Positions 7,347-16,554 of a stretch of DNA of 64,000 nt are shown here, in pieces. The position numbers and the translations under genes were made by a program. Location of the stretch: assembly GCA_937995655.1 (NCBI GenBank), contig CALKJI010000013.1:1-64000 (forward strand), read 5' to 3'. Numbering within the stretch: the first letter of the stretch is position 1; every line of letters begins with the position of its first letter. The DNA comes from an uncultured Pseudothermotoga sp. Lineage in GTDB: Bacteria > Thermotogota > Thermotogae > Thermotogales > DSM-5069. Under the pieces are notes generated by a model, which was not told the DNA's origin, did not search any database, and worked only from the letters and a program-made list of their open reading frames with translations.

Positions 7347-9680
7347 TTATTCTTTCTCCAGTTGCTCCTTAATACTTCTCAGCAAATCTATAACCTCTCC
7401 TTTCGCCTTTTGAGCCTCTTTGTACAACTCCATCGCCTTGCTATAGTTTGCACTCCGCAAAGCCTTGTCTATCTCATAACCTATCCGGTGTATCCTTCCA
7501 TGAGGCTCTTCTACCTTCAACCATTTTTCCTTCACGCTGGCAGGCGGGTTCACAAAGTGATACAAAGATCCAAACGCACAGAAACGTCCATCAAGACATA
7601 CATTCAGCCTACTTACCTTCGCATCGATACTTTTACCAACTTCCTCAACCCAGCCCTCGTGTGCTTGTATGGCTTTGTCTATGATCTGTACAAGATCTTT
7701 CTTGTCGTATATGATTACCTCTCTAGAGAATGAACGTGCCAAATCATTGAATTTTTTACTTATATCTTCCAGGATCGTCTTTGCATTTTCAACGGTTTTT
7801 CTCACCTCTGAAACCTTGCTCTCATTGAATTTCATCTCTTGGTTCATCTGTTCCGCCATCTTTGCCAGTGACTCCATAGTAGAGGAAATCTCTTGAACGG
7901 AAGCCGTTTGTTCTTGTGTCACAGCAGCCAAATTCGATGCATCTTGATCTAGTTTTTCAACCTCCGTTGATATCTGCTTTAGCTCTTCACTAACTGTAAC
8001 CGCCAGTTGACCTATGGTCTTTATGCGTTCATCGAAGTCATTCAACCTTTCACTCACATTGCCTATCCCATCCTTCAGCTCCGTCAAAATAGATCCTATC
8101 TTCCCGATGGATTCCCTGGTACTCTCGGCAAGTTTTCTTATCTCATCGGCTACTACTGCAAAACCTCTCCCAGCTTCGCCAGCCCTCGCCGCTTCAATGG
8201 CAGCGTTCAGAGCAAGCAGGTTCGTCTGCTCCGCTATGTCGGTGATCGCTTTAAGTATCCCACCTATTGCCTCCGATTTGTCTTTCAAAAGTCCTGACTG
8301 CCTCACTATCTTTTCCGATTCCCCTATGACCTCCCCAACAAGATTCTTCATGGAATTTATTGAACTGTCACCCTTTTTCACAGAATGAGAAACTTTGTCC
8401 ACCGCTGCCGAAACACTCTGTGCCGAGTTTGAAATCATAGTGGTTGAAGATGTTATCTCCTCTATCGCCGCAGAGGTCTCTTTCACAGAGGAAGAGGTAG
8501 CCTCAACCATCTTCGCAGCACCAGAAAAGGTCTGCCTGAAAGATTCCACATTCTCAGTCAACATCCCAAAATCTGCCACAAGATTCCCAACTGAAATGCT
8601 CACCTGTTGATCTGCCGAGACAAAATCTTTGAATGATTTTCTAATCGATTCAATCAAGGAATTGACAGCCTTCGTGATGGTAGATGCTTCATCCCTAGAA
8701 AGTTTCATACTTACTGGCTCTGTTAAATCCCTTTGTTGCGCAATCTTGCTCGTCTGATTCGCAACAAAGGACAGCCTCTTGGTAACCGTTCTACCAATCA
8801 AGATATTGAGAAATATTATCGCACCTAGCATGGCAAAACCAAAGACAAACAGGTTGAACTGAAAACTATTTATCTGCCCAAAGATCGATGAAGCATCAAA
8901 TCTCAAGAAGACAGCAGCAAAGGCTTTCTCTTCTACATCTTTGAGCATGTAGGTAATATAGAAGTATTTACCATCGGAAAAACTTTGAGGTATACCTTTC
9001 TTTATCTTTTCTAGATCATATTTTTTCGAAAAATTCTCAACATCCTGAGGCTTTATGAGCAGTTCACTGTAGTTACCCATCTCGTCTAGAAACTGGTACA
9101 GTATCGCCTCACCAGGCAGTTGCTTCAGAAAGGGTTCCTTTATATGGTAAACAAATTCCACAGAGCCAAGTAGGTTGTTTCCTATAACAATTGGAGCAAC
9201 ATAACGTACTGCTGGCACATCCGTTCCTTTTTGATAGCAAAAGACTGCCGCCCTTGTTTCTTGCGCTTTCTTAACATCAACCCTGTAGGGAAGCATCGAT
9301 TCTCCATATTTTTCAAACTTATTTGATCTCAGAAAGGATCTGATATCGTTAGCCTCTCTCACATGAAAATGAATTTGTGTTATTCCAAATTCTTTAAAGA
9401 AAGTTTCATGGATCGGCAGTATCAATTTGTAGAGCCTTTCTCTGTCTTTATCCATGTAGGCTTTCATGATCTCTTGGTCTGACAATATTCTGTAAGCTGC
9501 TATCTTTAGAGGTAGTTCCAAACTCTCGAACTTTGTCTTTACTAGATCGTAGTAATTTTGTTCCGCATAACGAAGCCAGGTTTTCGTAGGAAGATAAGCG
9601 AAGATGATTAGAGTTACAGTCAAAACAGCTATTAAAACTGGAACTATTAACAGGTTCAAGAGTTTAATACTCATAGGCAA
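7347..9680 (-). CDS. Methyl-accepting chemotaxis protein with periplasmic Cache-type sensor and C-terminal CZB domain
   Basis: The 777-residue receptor has membrane helices at about 9-30 and 274-296 flanking a periplasmic region ([25 protein letters not shown]) resembling the dCache_3 family, then HAMP, and a cytoplasmic signalling hairpin with its conserved tip ([20 protein letters not shown], about 479-498). After residue 660 a chemoreceptor zinc-binding (CZB) domain is present: His674 (AHEGW), Cys701 (GRFCAFG), His727 and His731 (PHGRIH) fit the family 3-His/1-Cys zinc core. CZB domains sense zinc or oxidants such as hypochlorite. The GGGGGAGGAGG ribosome-binding site is very strong. Confidence 0.9.
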   Translation of the reverse strand: MPMSIKLLNLLIVPVLIAVLTVTLIIFAYLPTKTWLRYAEQNYYDLVKTKFESLELPLKIAAYRILSDQEIMKAYMDKDRERLYKLILPIHETFFKEFGITQIHFHVREANDIRSFLRSNKFEKYGESMLPYRVDVKKAQETRAAVFCYQKGTDVPAVRYVAPIVIGNNLLGSVEFVYHIKEPFLKQLPGEAILYQFLDEMGNYSELLIKPQDVENFSKKYDLEKIKKGIPQSFSDGKYFYITYMLKDVEEKAFAAVFLRFDASSIFGQINSFQFNLFVFGFAMLGAIIFLNILIGRTVTKRLSFVANQTSKIAQQRDLTEPVSMKLSRDEASTITKAVNSLIESIRKSFKDFVSADQQVSISVGNLVADFGMLTENVESFRQTFSGAAKMVEATSSSVKETSAAIEEITSSTTMISNSAQSVSAAVDKVSHSVKKGDSSINSMKNLVGEVIGESEKIVRQSGLLKDKSEAIGGILKAITDIAEQTNLLALNAAIEAARAGEAGRGFAVVADEIRKLAESTRESIGKIGSILTELKDGIGNVSERLNDFDERIKTIGQLAVTVSEELKQISTEVEKLDQDASNLAAVTQEQTASVQEISSTMESLAKMAEQMNQEMKFNESKVSEVRKTVENAKTILEDISKKFNDLARSFSREVIIYDKKDLVQIIDKAIQAHEGWVEEVGKSIDAKVSRLNVCLDGRFCAFGSLYHFVNPPASVKEKWLKVEEPHGRIHRIGYEIDKALRSANYSKAMELYKEAQKAKGEVIDLLRSIKEQLEKE

Positions 9681-9738
9681 CCTCCTCCCCCAAGGTACTT
9701 AAAACAGGTTGTGATTCCAATAGCATGATTATATTCCA

Positions 9739-9766
9739 ATTATAACAGTTCACAGAGGGTTTTCAA
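9739..9766 (-). promoter_or_regulatory. Promoter of the CZB chemoreceptor gene
   Basis: On the minus strand TTGAAA (9766-9761), a 16-base spacer and TATAAT (9744-9739) make a good sigma-A-type promoter about 60 bases before the start codon. Confidence 0.65.
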
Positions 9767-10012
9767 AACTGTGTTTTTATTTTAAAACTTTATTATATTA
9801 TGATTCTTTCTAGGATATTGCTGATAAGTTTATAAAGGATCTTCGCTGATTATTTTCTTCCAAACATGATGAACAATCTTTTATGAAAAAGTATCTACCT
9901 GAGTTTGTTTAGAAAAAAGTATACATTTTAAAGATCTTGAATCAATCTTGGCTTTCTTACAACGTCTTATCAAAAGCTATCATTTTGAGATCAAATGAAG
10001 CGTCAGCAACTA

Positions 10013-10041
10013 TTGTCATTGCAATTAATTTTTGCTACAAT
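10013..10041 (+). promoter_or_regulatory. Promoter of the importer-purine salvage operon
   Basis: TTGTCA (10013-10018), a 17-base spacer and TACAAT (10036-10041) precede the GGGAGGGATGAAGG ribosome-binding site and ATG 10081. Since the next six genes overlap or nearly abut, it probably drives them all to 16167. Confidence 0.7.
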
Positions 10042-10080
10042 ATTTGCAACAAGACTAAATCCCAATGGGAGGGATGAAGG

Positions 10081-11106
10081 ATGAAAAAGATTCTCACTAT
10101 TTTTCTTCTGTTAATCCTGGCCATGATAACCTTTTGCGCTGCGAAACTCAATGTTTCCACCTGGGGCTTCAACCTTGACCTTCTGGACAAAAATATTTCT
10201 AAACCATTCCTGGAAAGGTACGGAATTGAGATTGTCAGAGAGCTTGGAAACAACTCTGTCAGGCTCACAAAACTCATCTCACAGAAAAACAATCCTGTGA
10301 TCGACGTGGTTCATTTTGCTGACTATTACGCGGTGCTTGCACTAAAAGAAGGTCTTTTGCAACCTATCGATGTGAGCAAGCTAAAGAATTATGCAGAAAT
10401 TTACGACTTTGCGAAAGACCCGATTGGCAACAACTACGGTGTTGGTTATACCGTTTACAGCATGGGTATAGTCTACCGAACCGACAAGATTAAAGGGCCC
10501 GTTACTTCCTGGAAAGATTTCTGGAACAAAGAAGTGGCTGGACATATAAGCCTGCCAGACATAACGACTACACAGGGACCTCCACTGATGATGCTTTTCA
10601 ACCAAATCTACGGTGGAAATGCCTATGATCCAGAATTGAAAGCAGCATTTGAAAGGGTGAATCAGCTCAAGAAAAACGTCGTAACTTTTTACAAAACATC
10701 CTCAGAGCTTATAAATCTGTTCAAGATGGGCGAGGTTTGGATGGCTCCCGTCCAGAGATTCTCCTGGGGTCAATTTCTCCAGACGGGTTTACCTTTGGCA
10801 TGGGTGATACCGCAGGAAGGTATGCTTGGATTTTTGAACGTTATAAGCATAGTGAAAGGAGCCAAGAACCTTGAGGGAGCTTACAAGTACATTGATTTTT
10901 TGATAAGTCAAGAAGTTCAGTATGCACAGGCCATGGACCTTGTTGATTCTCCTGTGAATGTGAATGTCATAGTTCCTCAAGAAATAGCAGAAAAGTTAAC
11001 CTATGGCGTCGATCATATAAAATCATTGATCTTTTATAGAACAGATTTCATCGTAGAAAACTACGACAGATGGATCAACAAATGGAACGAGTTGATTGCC
11101 CAATAA
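10081..11106 (+). CDS. ABC transporter substrate-binding protein, PotD/family-1-like
   Basis: A 341-residue secreted binding protein: Lys-Lys plus hydrophobic signal peptide ending near residue 20 (ITFCAA), then a typical cluster D solute-binding fold (VDVVHFADYYAVLALKEGLLQPID, GVGYTVYSMGIVYRTDKI). This layout is that of polyamine/Fe/thiamine-type binding proteins that work with PotA/B/C-like partners. Followed within two bases by the first permease. Its position in an operon with nucleoside phosphorylase and adenine deaminase suggests the ligand is a nucleoside, nucleobase or related compound, not necessarily a polyamine. Confidence 0.85.
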   Translation: MKKILTIFLLLILAMITFCAAKLNVSTWGFNLDLLDKNISKPFLERYGIEIVRELGNNSVRLTKLISQKNNPVIDVVHFADYYAVLALKEGLLQPIDVSKLKNYAEIYDFAKDPIGNNYGVGYTVYSMGIVYRTDKIKGPVTSWKDFWNKEVAGHISLPDITTTQGPPLMMLFNQIYGGNAYDPELKAAFERVNQLKKNVVTFYKTSSELINLFKMGEVWMAPVQRFSWGQFLQTGLPLAWVIPQEGMLGFLNVISIVKGAKNLEGAYKYIDFLISQEVQYAQAMDLVDSPVNVNVIVPQEIAEKLTYGVDHIKSLIFYRTDFIVENYDRWINKWNELIAQ

Positions 11107-11107
11107 G

Positions 11108-11929
11108 ATGAAAAAATATACCCTTCTCCTTCCAGCACTTGTGTTTTTGTTTATATTCTTTCTTTTACCAATTCTTTCAACGATTGTTGAAAGTGTCTAT
11201 CAACCACAAAAAGGATGGGTAGTTGGAAAATATCTTCAATTTTTCACACAGAGGGTTTCACGAATAGCTTATACGAGAAGTCTTACAATAAGCCTTCTTG
11301 TTACTATTGTTGCTTTGGCAATTGGGTATCCATCAGCCATGGCTATCGTAAGTGTGCCCAATGATTCATTGAAAAGTCTACTCATGACCTTGGTTGTCTT
11401 TCCTTTGATGACCAATCCTGTGGCAAGGACCTTTTCATGGCTTGCCGTACTTGGACGGGAAGGAATGATAAATAACCTCTTGCTTTCCTTGAGATTAATA
11501 GACAGCCCCAGAAGATTTCTTTACACCCCCGGGGCTGTCTTTTTCGGTCTTTTACAACTTTTTCTACCTTTGATGATCATCTCTCTTGTGAGTGCTCTTG
11601 AAAATCTTCCAAAGGAGGTACCACTTGCCGCAAAAAGCCTTGGAGCAAATGCCTTCAATCTTTTTACAAGAATATATATTCCGCTCACAGTTGAAGGGAT
11701 CGTCGCGGGATCTACTTTAGTTTTCACTGGATGCATAACGGCCTACGTAACACCTGCGGTGCTTGGTGGAAGCCGCGTGCTCATGCTCAGTACCTTACTT
11801 TATCAAAAAACTTCGGTTACCTTGGACTGGGGCATGGCAACTGTTATTGCGGTAGTCATGCTTTTGACAACGCTAGTTGTGAATTATTTATCAAGAAAGA
11901 TAAGCACTCTGGGAGTGAGCAAAGGATGA
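11108..11929 (+). CDS. ABC transporter permease, PotB-like
   Basis: About 273 residues with six hydrophobic segments and the EAA-loop motif AAKSLGANAFNLFTRIYIPLT that contacts the ATPase. It forms the inner-membrane channel with the next gene. ATG 11108 lies two bases after the binding-protein stop; an in-frame TTG at 11096 would overlap it and cannot be excluded, as neither has an ideal ribosome-binding site. Confidence 0.88.
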   Translation: MKKYTLLLPALVFLFIFFLLPILSTIVESVYQPQKGWVVGKYLQFFTQRVSRIAYTRSLTISLLVTIVALAIGYPSAMAIVSVPNDSLKSLLMTLVVFPLMTNPVARTFSWLAVLGREGMINNLLLSLRLIDSPRRFLYTPGAVFFGLLQLFLPLMIISLVSALENLPKEVPLAAKSLGANAFNLFTRIYIPLTVEGIVAGSTLVFTGCITAYVTPAVLGGSRVLMLSTLLYQKTSVTLDWGMATVIAVVMLLTTLVVNYLSRKISTLGVSKG

Positions 11930-12705
11930 AGATCAACAGATGGCTTATTTTCTCCTTAGTGATTGCTTTTATTATCCTGCTTGGGCCATTCTTGGTAATC
12001 TTTTTCGCCTCCTTTGAACCGTCTTCTACATTGAGGTTTCCTCCTACGGGCTTTACCTTGTCATGGTTCAAAAAGGTTATAGCCATGCCCATGTTCCAAA
12101 AGAGTTTTGTTTTCAGCCTGCAGTTGGCGTTGTACTCTTCCTTCCTTTCTTTGTTACTGGGAGTACCCGTGGCATATGTTACTGCAAGGTATGATTTCAA
12201 AGGCAAGCGTTTGGTAGAATTTGCTACAACTTTGCCTGTTATAATTCCTGGAATGGTTGCGGGACTAGCATTGCTTAGATTCTTCGTTCTTTTGAATGTC
12301 TTCTCGGTCCAGACAACCTTGTTGATCGGCCACACAGCTATTGTATTGCCATACGTCGTGCGATCGACTCTGGCGAGCCTTGTGAATTTGCCAGTTTCGG
12401 TCGAAGAAGCGGCACAGAGTCTTGGAGCAAGTCCACTGAAGAGTTTCTTTTTGGTTGTACTTCCCAATATCAGAGTTGGTATTATCTCGGCTTTCATAAT
12501 GACCTTTATCACATCCTTCAACAACGTTCCGATCTCTCTCTTTCTAACTGGACCTGGGGTTAATACCCTACCGATCGTCATGATGACTTACATGGAATAC
12601 TATTACAATCCCAGCATAGCGGCTCTTTCAACATTGCTCATAGGTGCAACATTGGCAGTCGTTCTTTTAGTTCAGAAAATCTTTGGTATTTCTAAACTCT
12701 TGTGA
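11926..12705 (+). CDS. ABC transporter permease, PotC-like
   Basis: 259 residues, six predicted membrane helices and the EAA loop AAQSLGASPLKSFFLVVLPNI. The start ATG 11926 overlaps the previous stop in ATGA, and the open frame upstream of it is only read-through of the previous gene in another frame. It is the second channel subunit of the importer. Confidence 0.9.
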   Translation: MKINRWLIFSLVIAFIILLGPFLVIFFASFEPSSTLRFPPTGFTLSWFKKVIAMPMFQKSFVFSLQLALYSSFLSLLLGVPVAYVTARYDFKGKRLVEFATTLPVIIPGMVAGLALLRFFVLLNVFSVQTTLLIGHTAIVLPYVVRSTLASLVNLPVSVEEAAQSLGASPLKSFFLVVLPNIRVGIISAFIMTFITSFNNVPISLFLTGPGVNTLPIVMMTYMEYYYNPSIAALSTLLIGATLAVVLLVQKIFGISKLL

Positions 12706-12708
12706 GGG

Positions 12709-13788
12709 ATGAAGATGGCCTTTCTTGAGATTATGGATCTGTCAGTCGCTTACCAACGTAATGTAACTGTATTGAGAAATCTCAACTTGGCTGTGGAAAG
12801 AGGGTCATTTTTATCTTTACTTGGCCCCTCAGGCTGTGGGAAAACTACAACTTTGAAGACACTGGCTGGCTTTTTATCACCAATTAGCGGCAGGATAATC
12901 GTCAACGGTAGAGATTATACGAAGATACCAGCACATAAAAGAAACATGGGAATAGTATTTCAAAATTACGCCCTCTTTCCTCATCTGAATGTCTTTGAAA
13001 ATATTGCATTTGGTCTAAAGATGAGACATATGAGCAAATCCGAGATAGAGGAAAAAGTCAAAAAATCCATAGATCTTGTGGGCCTTTCAGGCCTTGAGCA
13101 TAGATTGCCTTCACAACTTTCCGGAGGCCAACAACAAAGGGTGGGTATCGCAAGGGCTATAGTTATAGAGCCTGATCTTTTATTAATGGACGAACCACTG
13201 TCAAATCTTGACGCAAACCTAAGAACTGAGATGAGAAATGAAATAAGGAGAATTCAACAAAGCTTGGGAATAACTACAGTCTATGTCACACACGATCAGT
13301 CGGAGGCTGTCGCCCTATCAGATCAAATTGCAGTTATGAACTTTGGAAAAATAGTGCAACTTGGTACACCAAGGGATGTCTTTTCTAACCCAAAAACGAG
13401 ATTCGTAGCTAACTTCATGGGTTTTCAGGAAGTTGCCGCAGGTTACGTGGAAGGACTCCAGGACGGATACGCTGTTATAAAGATGGAGGGAAGGTCTCTC
13501 ACGGCCCGTACAACCACAAAGCTTGCAATTGGTGAGAAGGTTATTCTGTGTGCCAGGGCAAAGAAGATGCAGATTGACACGCAAAATGGTGAAAACAGAT
13601 TCTGGGTGAAGGTAGTCTCCAAAATTTTTCAAGGCGACAGTATTTCCATAGTTTTGAAAGTGCCTAGTGGTCGTACCATCAACGTTGAGATAGAGACATC
13701 TAAATTGGAGAACTTTGCCCAAGGTGATGAAGTCTTCTTGTACATACCTAAAGAGCATCTTCTAGCAATCAAGGAGGAAGAAAAATGA
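12709..13788 (+). CDS. ABC transporter ATP-binding protein, PotA-like
   Basis: A complete 359-residue ATPase: Walker A GPSGCGKTT (39-47), Q-loop FQNYALFP, signature LSGGQQQR (137-144), Walker B LLLMDEP (157-163), H-loop VTHD (His195), then a C-terminal TOBE-type regulatory domain (about 240-355). It powers import with the two upstream permeases. GAGGG precedes the ATG; the stop overlaps the phosphorylase start in ATGA. Confidence 0.93.
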   Translation: MKMAFLEIMDLSVAYQRNVTVLRNLNLAVERGSFLSLLGPSGCGKTTTLKTLAGFLSPISGRIIVNGRDYTKIPAHKRNMGIVFQNYALFPHLNVFENIAFGLKMRHMSKSEIEEKVKKSIDLVGLSGLEHRLPSQLSGGQQQRVGIARAIVIEPDLLLMDEPLSNLDANLRTEMRNEIRRIQQSLGITTVYVTHDQSEAVALSDQIAVMNFGKIVQLGTPRDVFSNPKTRFVANFMGFQEVAAGYVEGLQDGYAVIKMEGRSLTARTTTKLAIGEKVILCARAKKMQIDTQNGENRFWVKVVSKIFQGDSISIVLKVPSGRTINVEIETSKLENFAQGDEVFLYIPKEHLLAIKEEEK

Positions 13789-14534
13789 GCCTTCAAAAAC
13801 ACATCAGGTGTAAAGAAAAAGATGTAGGTAAATATGTCTTCATACCCGGCGATGAAGCCAGAGCTGCCAAGATAGCTCAAAGGCTTGAGAAGGCAAAGCA
13901 GATCTCAGCAAACAGGGCTTATCATGTTTATACAGGAAAACTTTTGGGCGAAGATGTGAGTGTGTGTTCTACGGGAATAGGAGGTCCATCAGCATCTATC
14001 GCTATTGAAGAGTTGGCAAGGGTGGGGGCAAAAATTTTGATAAGAGTCGGGTCTGCCGGCGGAAGGCAACCAGATATGCCTATCGGAAGTTTGGTGATAG
14101 CCACTGCGGCTTACAGGGGCGAAGGTACATCCCATGCCTATGCGCCGGCTCCATTTCCAGCTGTAGCTGACCTGAATGTGACGATGGCCTTGATGAAGGC
14201 TGCCCAGGAATTGAATTATCAGTTCTACCACGGGATCGTCTTTACAAGGGATGCATATTATGTGCAGGATGAACATCTTAACAAATTCTTGACCGATGCG
14301 GGTGTTGTGGCAGCAGAACAGGAATGTGCTATAGCCTTTATCTTGGGAACTCTGAGACATCTTTCAGTGGGTGCCGTACTTGCAACAGATTCGAATATCT
14401 GGTTGAATCCTCAACCAACATTGGAGGAGAAGGAAAGACTTTTCTACGAAGCGGAAAAAAAGATGATAGATGTTGCCATAAGGGCCGTTGAGATTTTGAT
14501 AGAGAGGGATCGACTTGGGCAGAAAACTTTTTAA
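13785..14534 (+). CDS. Nucleoside phosphorylase (PNP/UDP family, uridine-phosphorylase-like)
   Basis: 249 residues with family blocks FIPGDEARA (phosphate and dimer contact), GIGGPSASIAIEEL, RVGSAGG and EQECAIAF (ribose-binding glutamate region). It cleaves ribonucleosides with phosphate to base plus ribose-1-phosphate in the cytoplasm. The uridine phosphorylase-like start and general fold are clear, but the base specificity (uridine, inosine, adenosine) cannot be read. Its operon with adenine deaminase favours a purine, or broad, specificity. Confidence 0.85.
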   Translation: MSLQKHIRCKEKDVGKYVFIPGDEARAAKIAQRLEKAKQISANRAYHVYTGKLLGEDVSVCSTGIGGPSASIAIEELARVGAKILIRVGSAGGRQPDMPIGSLVIATAAYRGEGTSHAYAPAPFPAVADLNVTMALMKAAQELNYQFYHGIVFTRDAYYVQDEHLNKFLTDAGVVAAEQECAIAFILGTLRHLSVGAVLATDSNIWLNPQPTLEEKERLFYEAEKKMIDVAIRAVEILIERDRLGQKTF

Positions 14535-16167
14535 GAACGCAAAGATAGTTGATGTTCTAAGACAAAGGATTTTCGATGGATGGTTTCTCATAGAAGATGG
14601 TAGATTTAAATTTGTAGAGGAAGGAGAAGTTACAGAAAATGAGCCAGTTGATGTTATTGATTTAACGAAAAAGTATGCCGTCCCAGGATTGATCGATGCA
14701 CACATGCACGTTGAAAGTTCTCTTATCACATGTAATGGATTTGCCAAGATTGCCTTGAAACACGGAACGGTCGCGGTACTACAGGATCCCCATGAGATGG
14801 CAAACGTCTTTGGAGCAGACGGAGTAAAGTTCATGATAGAAAATGCAAAGGAACAACCTTTGGAATTTTACACCGCGATTCCAAGTTGTGTGCCTACAAC
14901 AAGAAAGAATCTCGAGACACCGAACGCTTCTATTGAACCTGACGATATTGAAAGGCTCACTAAAATGAAAAACGTCATTGCCCTTGGTGAAGTTATGGAT
15001 TACGTGGGAATAATCAACAACGACGAAAAACTGCTCAAGATCATCCAAATTGCCAAAAGGCACAATTTGCTGATCGAAGGTCACTGCCCCACCCTGAAAG
15101 GAAAAGAGCTGTCAAAGTACATAACAATAGGTGTTGGTTCGGACCACACTTTGACCTATCCAGAGAAAATTTTTGAACAGCTCTCAAAGGGTATGTACGT
15201 GATGATACAAGAAAAGTCAATCACACAAGAAAATGTTCAAGCAATCTGGAGTTTGAAAGATAGATCTCGAATACTCTTGGTTACCGATGACACAACACCT
15301 ACCAAGTTGCTCAAAGGTCATCTAAATAAGATTGTATCCTTGGCAATAAAACAAGGATGGGATATTTTAGATGCCATAGCTTCTGCTACTATCAGAGCAT
15401 CGAGTTACCTGGGCTTGAAGCATTTGGGAGCGATAGCTCCTGGAAAGTGTGCGAGCTTTTTTGTCACACAGGACCTTGAGGAATTAGTACCTGAAATTGT
15501 TTTCTGTAAAGGGATTGAATATGAAAAACTTTCCTTTGAGAAACCCTATGTGGAAAGTTTTGGAGCAATTTTTGCCAAAAAGGATCTGCTTGAGAGAGAT
15601 TTTTACCTTTCTGGAATTACAAATGGGAACAAAAGGCTGAATGTTGTCATTTGCAACGATCAGAACAGTTTTACAAGATTGAGTCAAGAATCGGTGACAG
15701 TCAAAGATGGTTTTGCAGTCGGTGATTATGTTAATGTGGCGGTATTCCATAGGAAGTCTCTCAAAGGGCACGTCGGAGTTCTGAAAGGTTTTGGCATGAA
15801 GAAAGGTGCCTTTGCATCAAGCTTTGCCCACGATTCACATAATATACTCGTGGTGGGAAAATCTTCAGAGTACATGAAAAAGGCTCTGCAGGAACTTCTC
15901 AAAATCGGTGGTATGGTTTATTGCGATGATTCTAATGTTGAAACCGTTCCGCTGGAAATCGGTGGCATAATAACAAGCCAAGAAGTTGAAATTGTTGCTC
16001 AAAAGCTCGAAAGAATCGAAATTTTACTGAAAGAAAATGGTGTCAAACATAAAAATCCTTTGACTTTTCTATCTGTGCTCTCATTAACTGTAAGCCCACT
16101 TTACAAATTCTCTGATCTTGGCATAGTGGATACAGAAAAAGCAGAGGTTCTCTCAAATATACCATAA
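14515..16167 (+). CDS. ade: Adenine deaminase
   Basis: The 550-residue amidohydrolase converts adenine to hypoxanthine and ammonia. Visible marks: metal motif DAHMHVESS (His63, His65), LQDPHEMANV, GHCP, VTDDTTP, and the adenine-deaminase C-terminal domain with HDSHNI and GGI..SQ.V. It begins at TTG 14515, with GAGAGGG upstream, and overlaps the phosphorylase by 20 bases. As last gene of the operon it would take adenine released by the phosphorylase into the hypoxanthine pool. Confidence 0.93.
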   Translation: MGRKLFKNAKIVDVLRQRIFDGWFLIEDGRFKFVEEGEVTENEPVDVIDLTKKYAVPGLIDAHMHVESSLITCNGFAKIALKHGTVAVLQDPHEMANVFGADGVKFMIENAKEQPLEFYTAIPSCVPTTRKNLETPNASIEPDDIERLTKMKNVIALGEVMDYVGIINNDEKLLKIIQIAKRHNLLIEGHCPTLKGKELSKYITIGVGSDHTLTYPEKIFEQLSKGMYVMIQEKSITQENVQAIWSLKDRSRILLVTDDTTPTKLLKGHLNKIVSLAIKQGWDILDAIASATIRASSYLGLKHLGAIAPGKCASFFVTQDLEELVPEIVFCKGIEYEKLSFEKPYVESFGAIFAKKDLLERDFYLSGITNGNKRLNVVICNDQNSFTRLSQESVTVKDGFAVGDYVNVAVFHRKSLKGHVGVLKGFGMKKGAFASSFAHDSHNILVVGKSSEYMKKALQELLKIGGMVYCDDSNVETVPLEIGGIITSQEVEIVAQKLERIEILLKENGVKHKNPLTFLSVLSLTVSPLYKFSDLGIVDTEKAEVLSNIP

Positions 16168-16204
16168 CTTGTGTATAAAGCGCTTCTAATCTTAAAGTGC
16201 TCCA

Positions 16205-16483
16205 TCATGACCTTGTCAACAATTGTGAGAAGTTGCTTAGAAGCAGCTGAAAGCTTAATTCAACAAATGTCAATGAGATAGCCTTTTGACTAAAAACTGC
16301 TACTACTTTGGGCAGTACGGATTTTTTGTTTTGAGCCCCATATGTACAGTTTTCAAAACACTCTAATATATACACAACCTGCCAGATGCTTTTTGCTCAT
16401 TCTGTATACTTTGGATCTCTTAACAGCTTTTGTAAAACTTCCACCAGCCTTTGCGGCGTTAATAGAACCTGGCGGAAAGCATG
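16205..16483 (-). pseudogene. Gene remnant with an in-frame TGA, unknown family
   Basis: One minus-strand frame is open for 93 codons except for a single TGA at 16399-16397 and reads like protein on both sides (LLTPQRLVEVLQKLLRDPK before it, IWQVVYILECFENC after it), ending at TGA 16207-16205. No start codon or ribosome-binding site is seen at the beginning. A decayed internal or C-terminal gene fragment is most likely; I recognise no family. Confidence 0.35.
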
Positions 16484-16520
16484 TCACTTGAATGTAACAT
16501 TATAGACCCTTTGAACGTCA

Positions 16521-16526
16521 TATAAT
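16521..16526 (+). promoter_or_regulatory. Candidate -10 element of the lipoprotein gene
   Basis: TATAAT 29 bases before ATG 16555, with AAGGGGGGG as ribosome-binding site between. No good -35 hexamer at the right distance. Confidence 0.45.
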
Positions 16527-16554
16527 TTCTTACAAGCATAAGGGGGGGATGAGT

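Larger units (their letters stand above)
9681..10080 (+). other. Divergent intergenic region, chemoreceptor / purine operon
   Basis: This 400-base AT-rich gap separates two divergent genes. I see the two promoters listed separately and the two ribosome-binding sites. The middle (about 9775-10010) shows no convincing gene, riboswitch fold or repeat by eye. Confidence 0.5.
16168..16554 (+). other. Intergenic region between ade and the frameshifted lipoprotein gene
   Basis: This gap of 387 bases holds a minus-strand coding remnant (16205-16483) and a -10 element (16521-16526). I see no terminator with a clear T-run directly after ade. Confidence 0.4.

Noticed and set aside
7317-8610. Several plus-strand ORFs of 70-138 aa
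   Set aside because: All are antisense shadows of the 777-aa chemoreceptor gene.
9775-10010. Decayed plus-strand gene before the importer operon
   Set aside because: A frame with only two stops can be read, but the region is AT-rich, lacks protein-like character and holds the operon promoter; chance is likelier.
11731-11925. N-terminal extension of the PotC-like permease
   Set aside because: It reads the upstream permease gene in another frame; ATG 11926 in an ATGA overlap is the proper start.
11856-12581. 241-aa minus-strand ORF
   Set aside because: Antisense to the second permease; composition is basic and unstructured, with no start signal.
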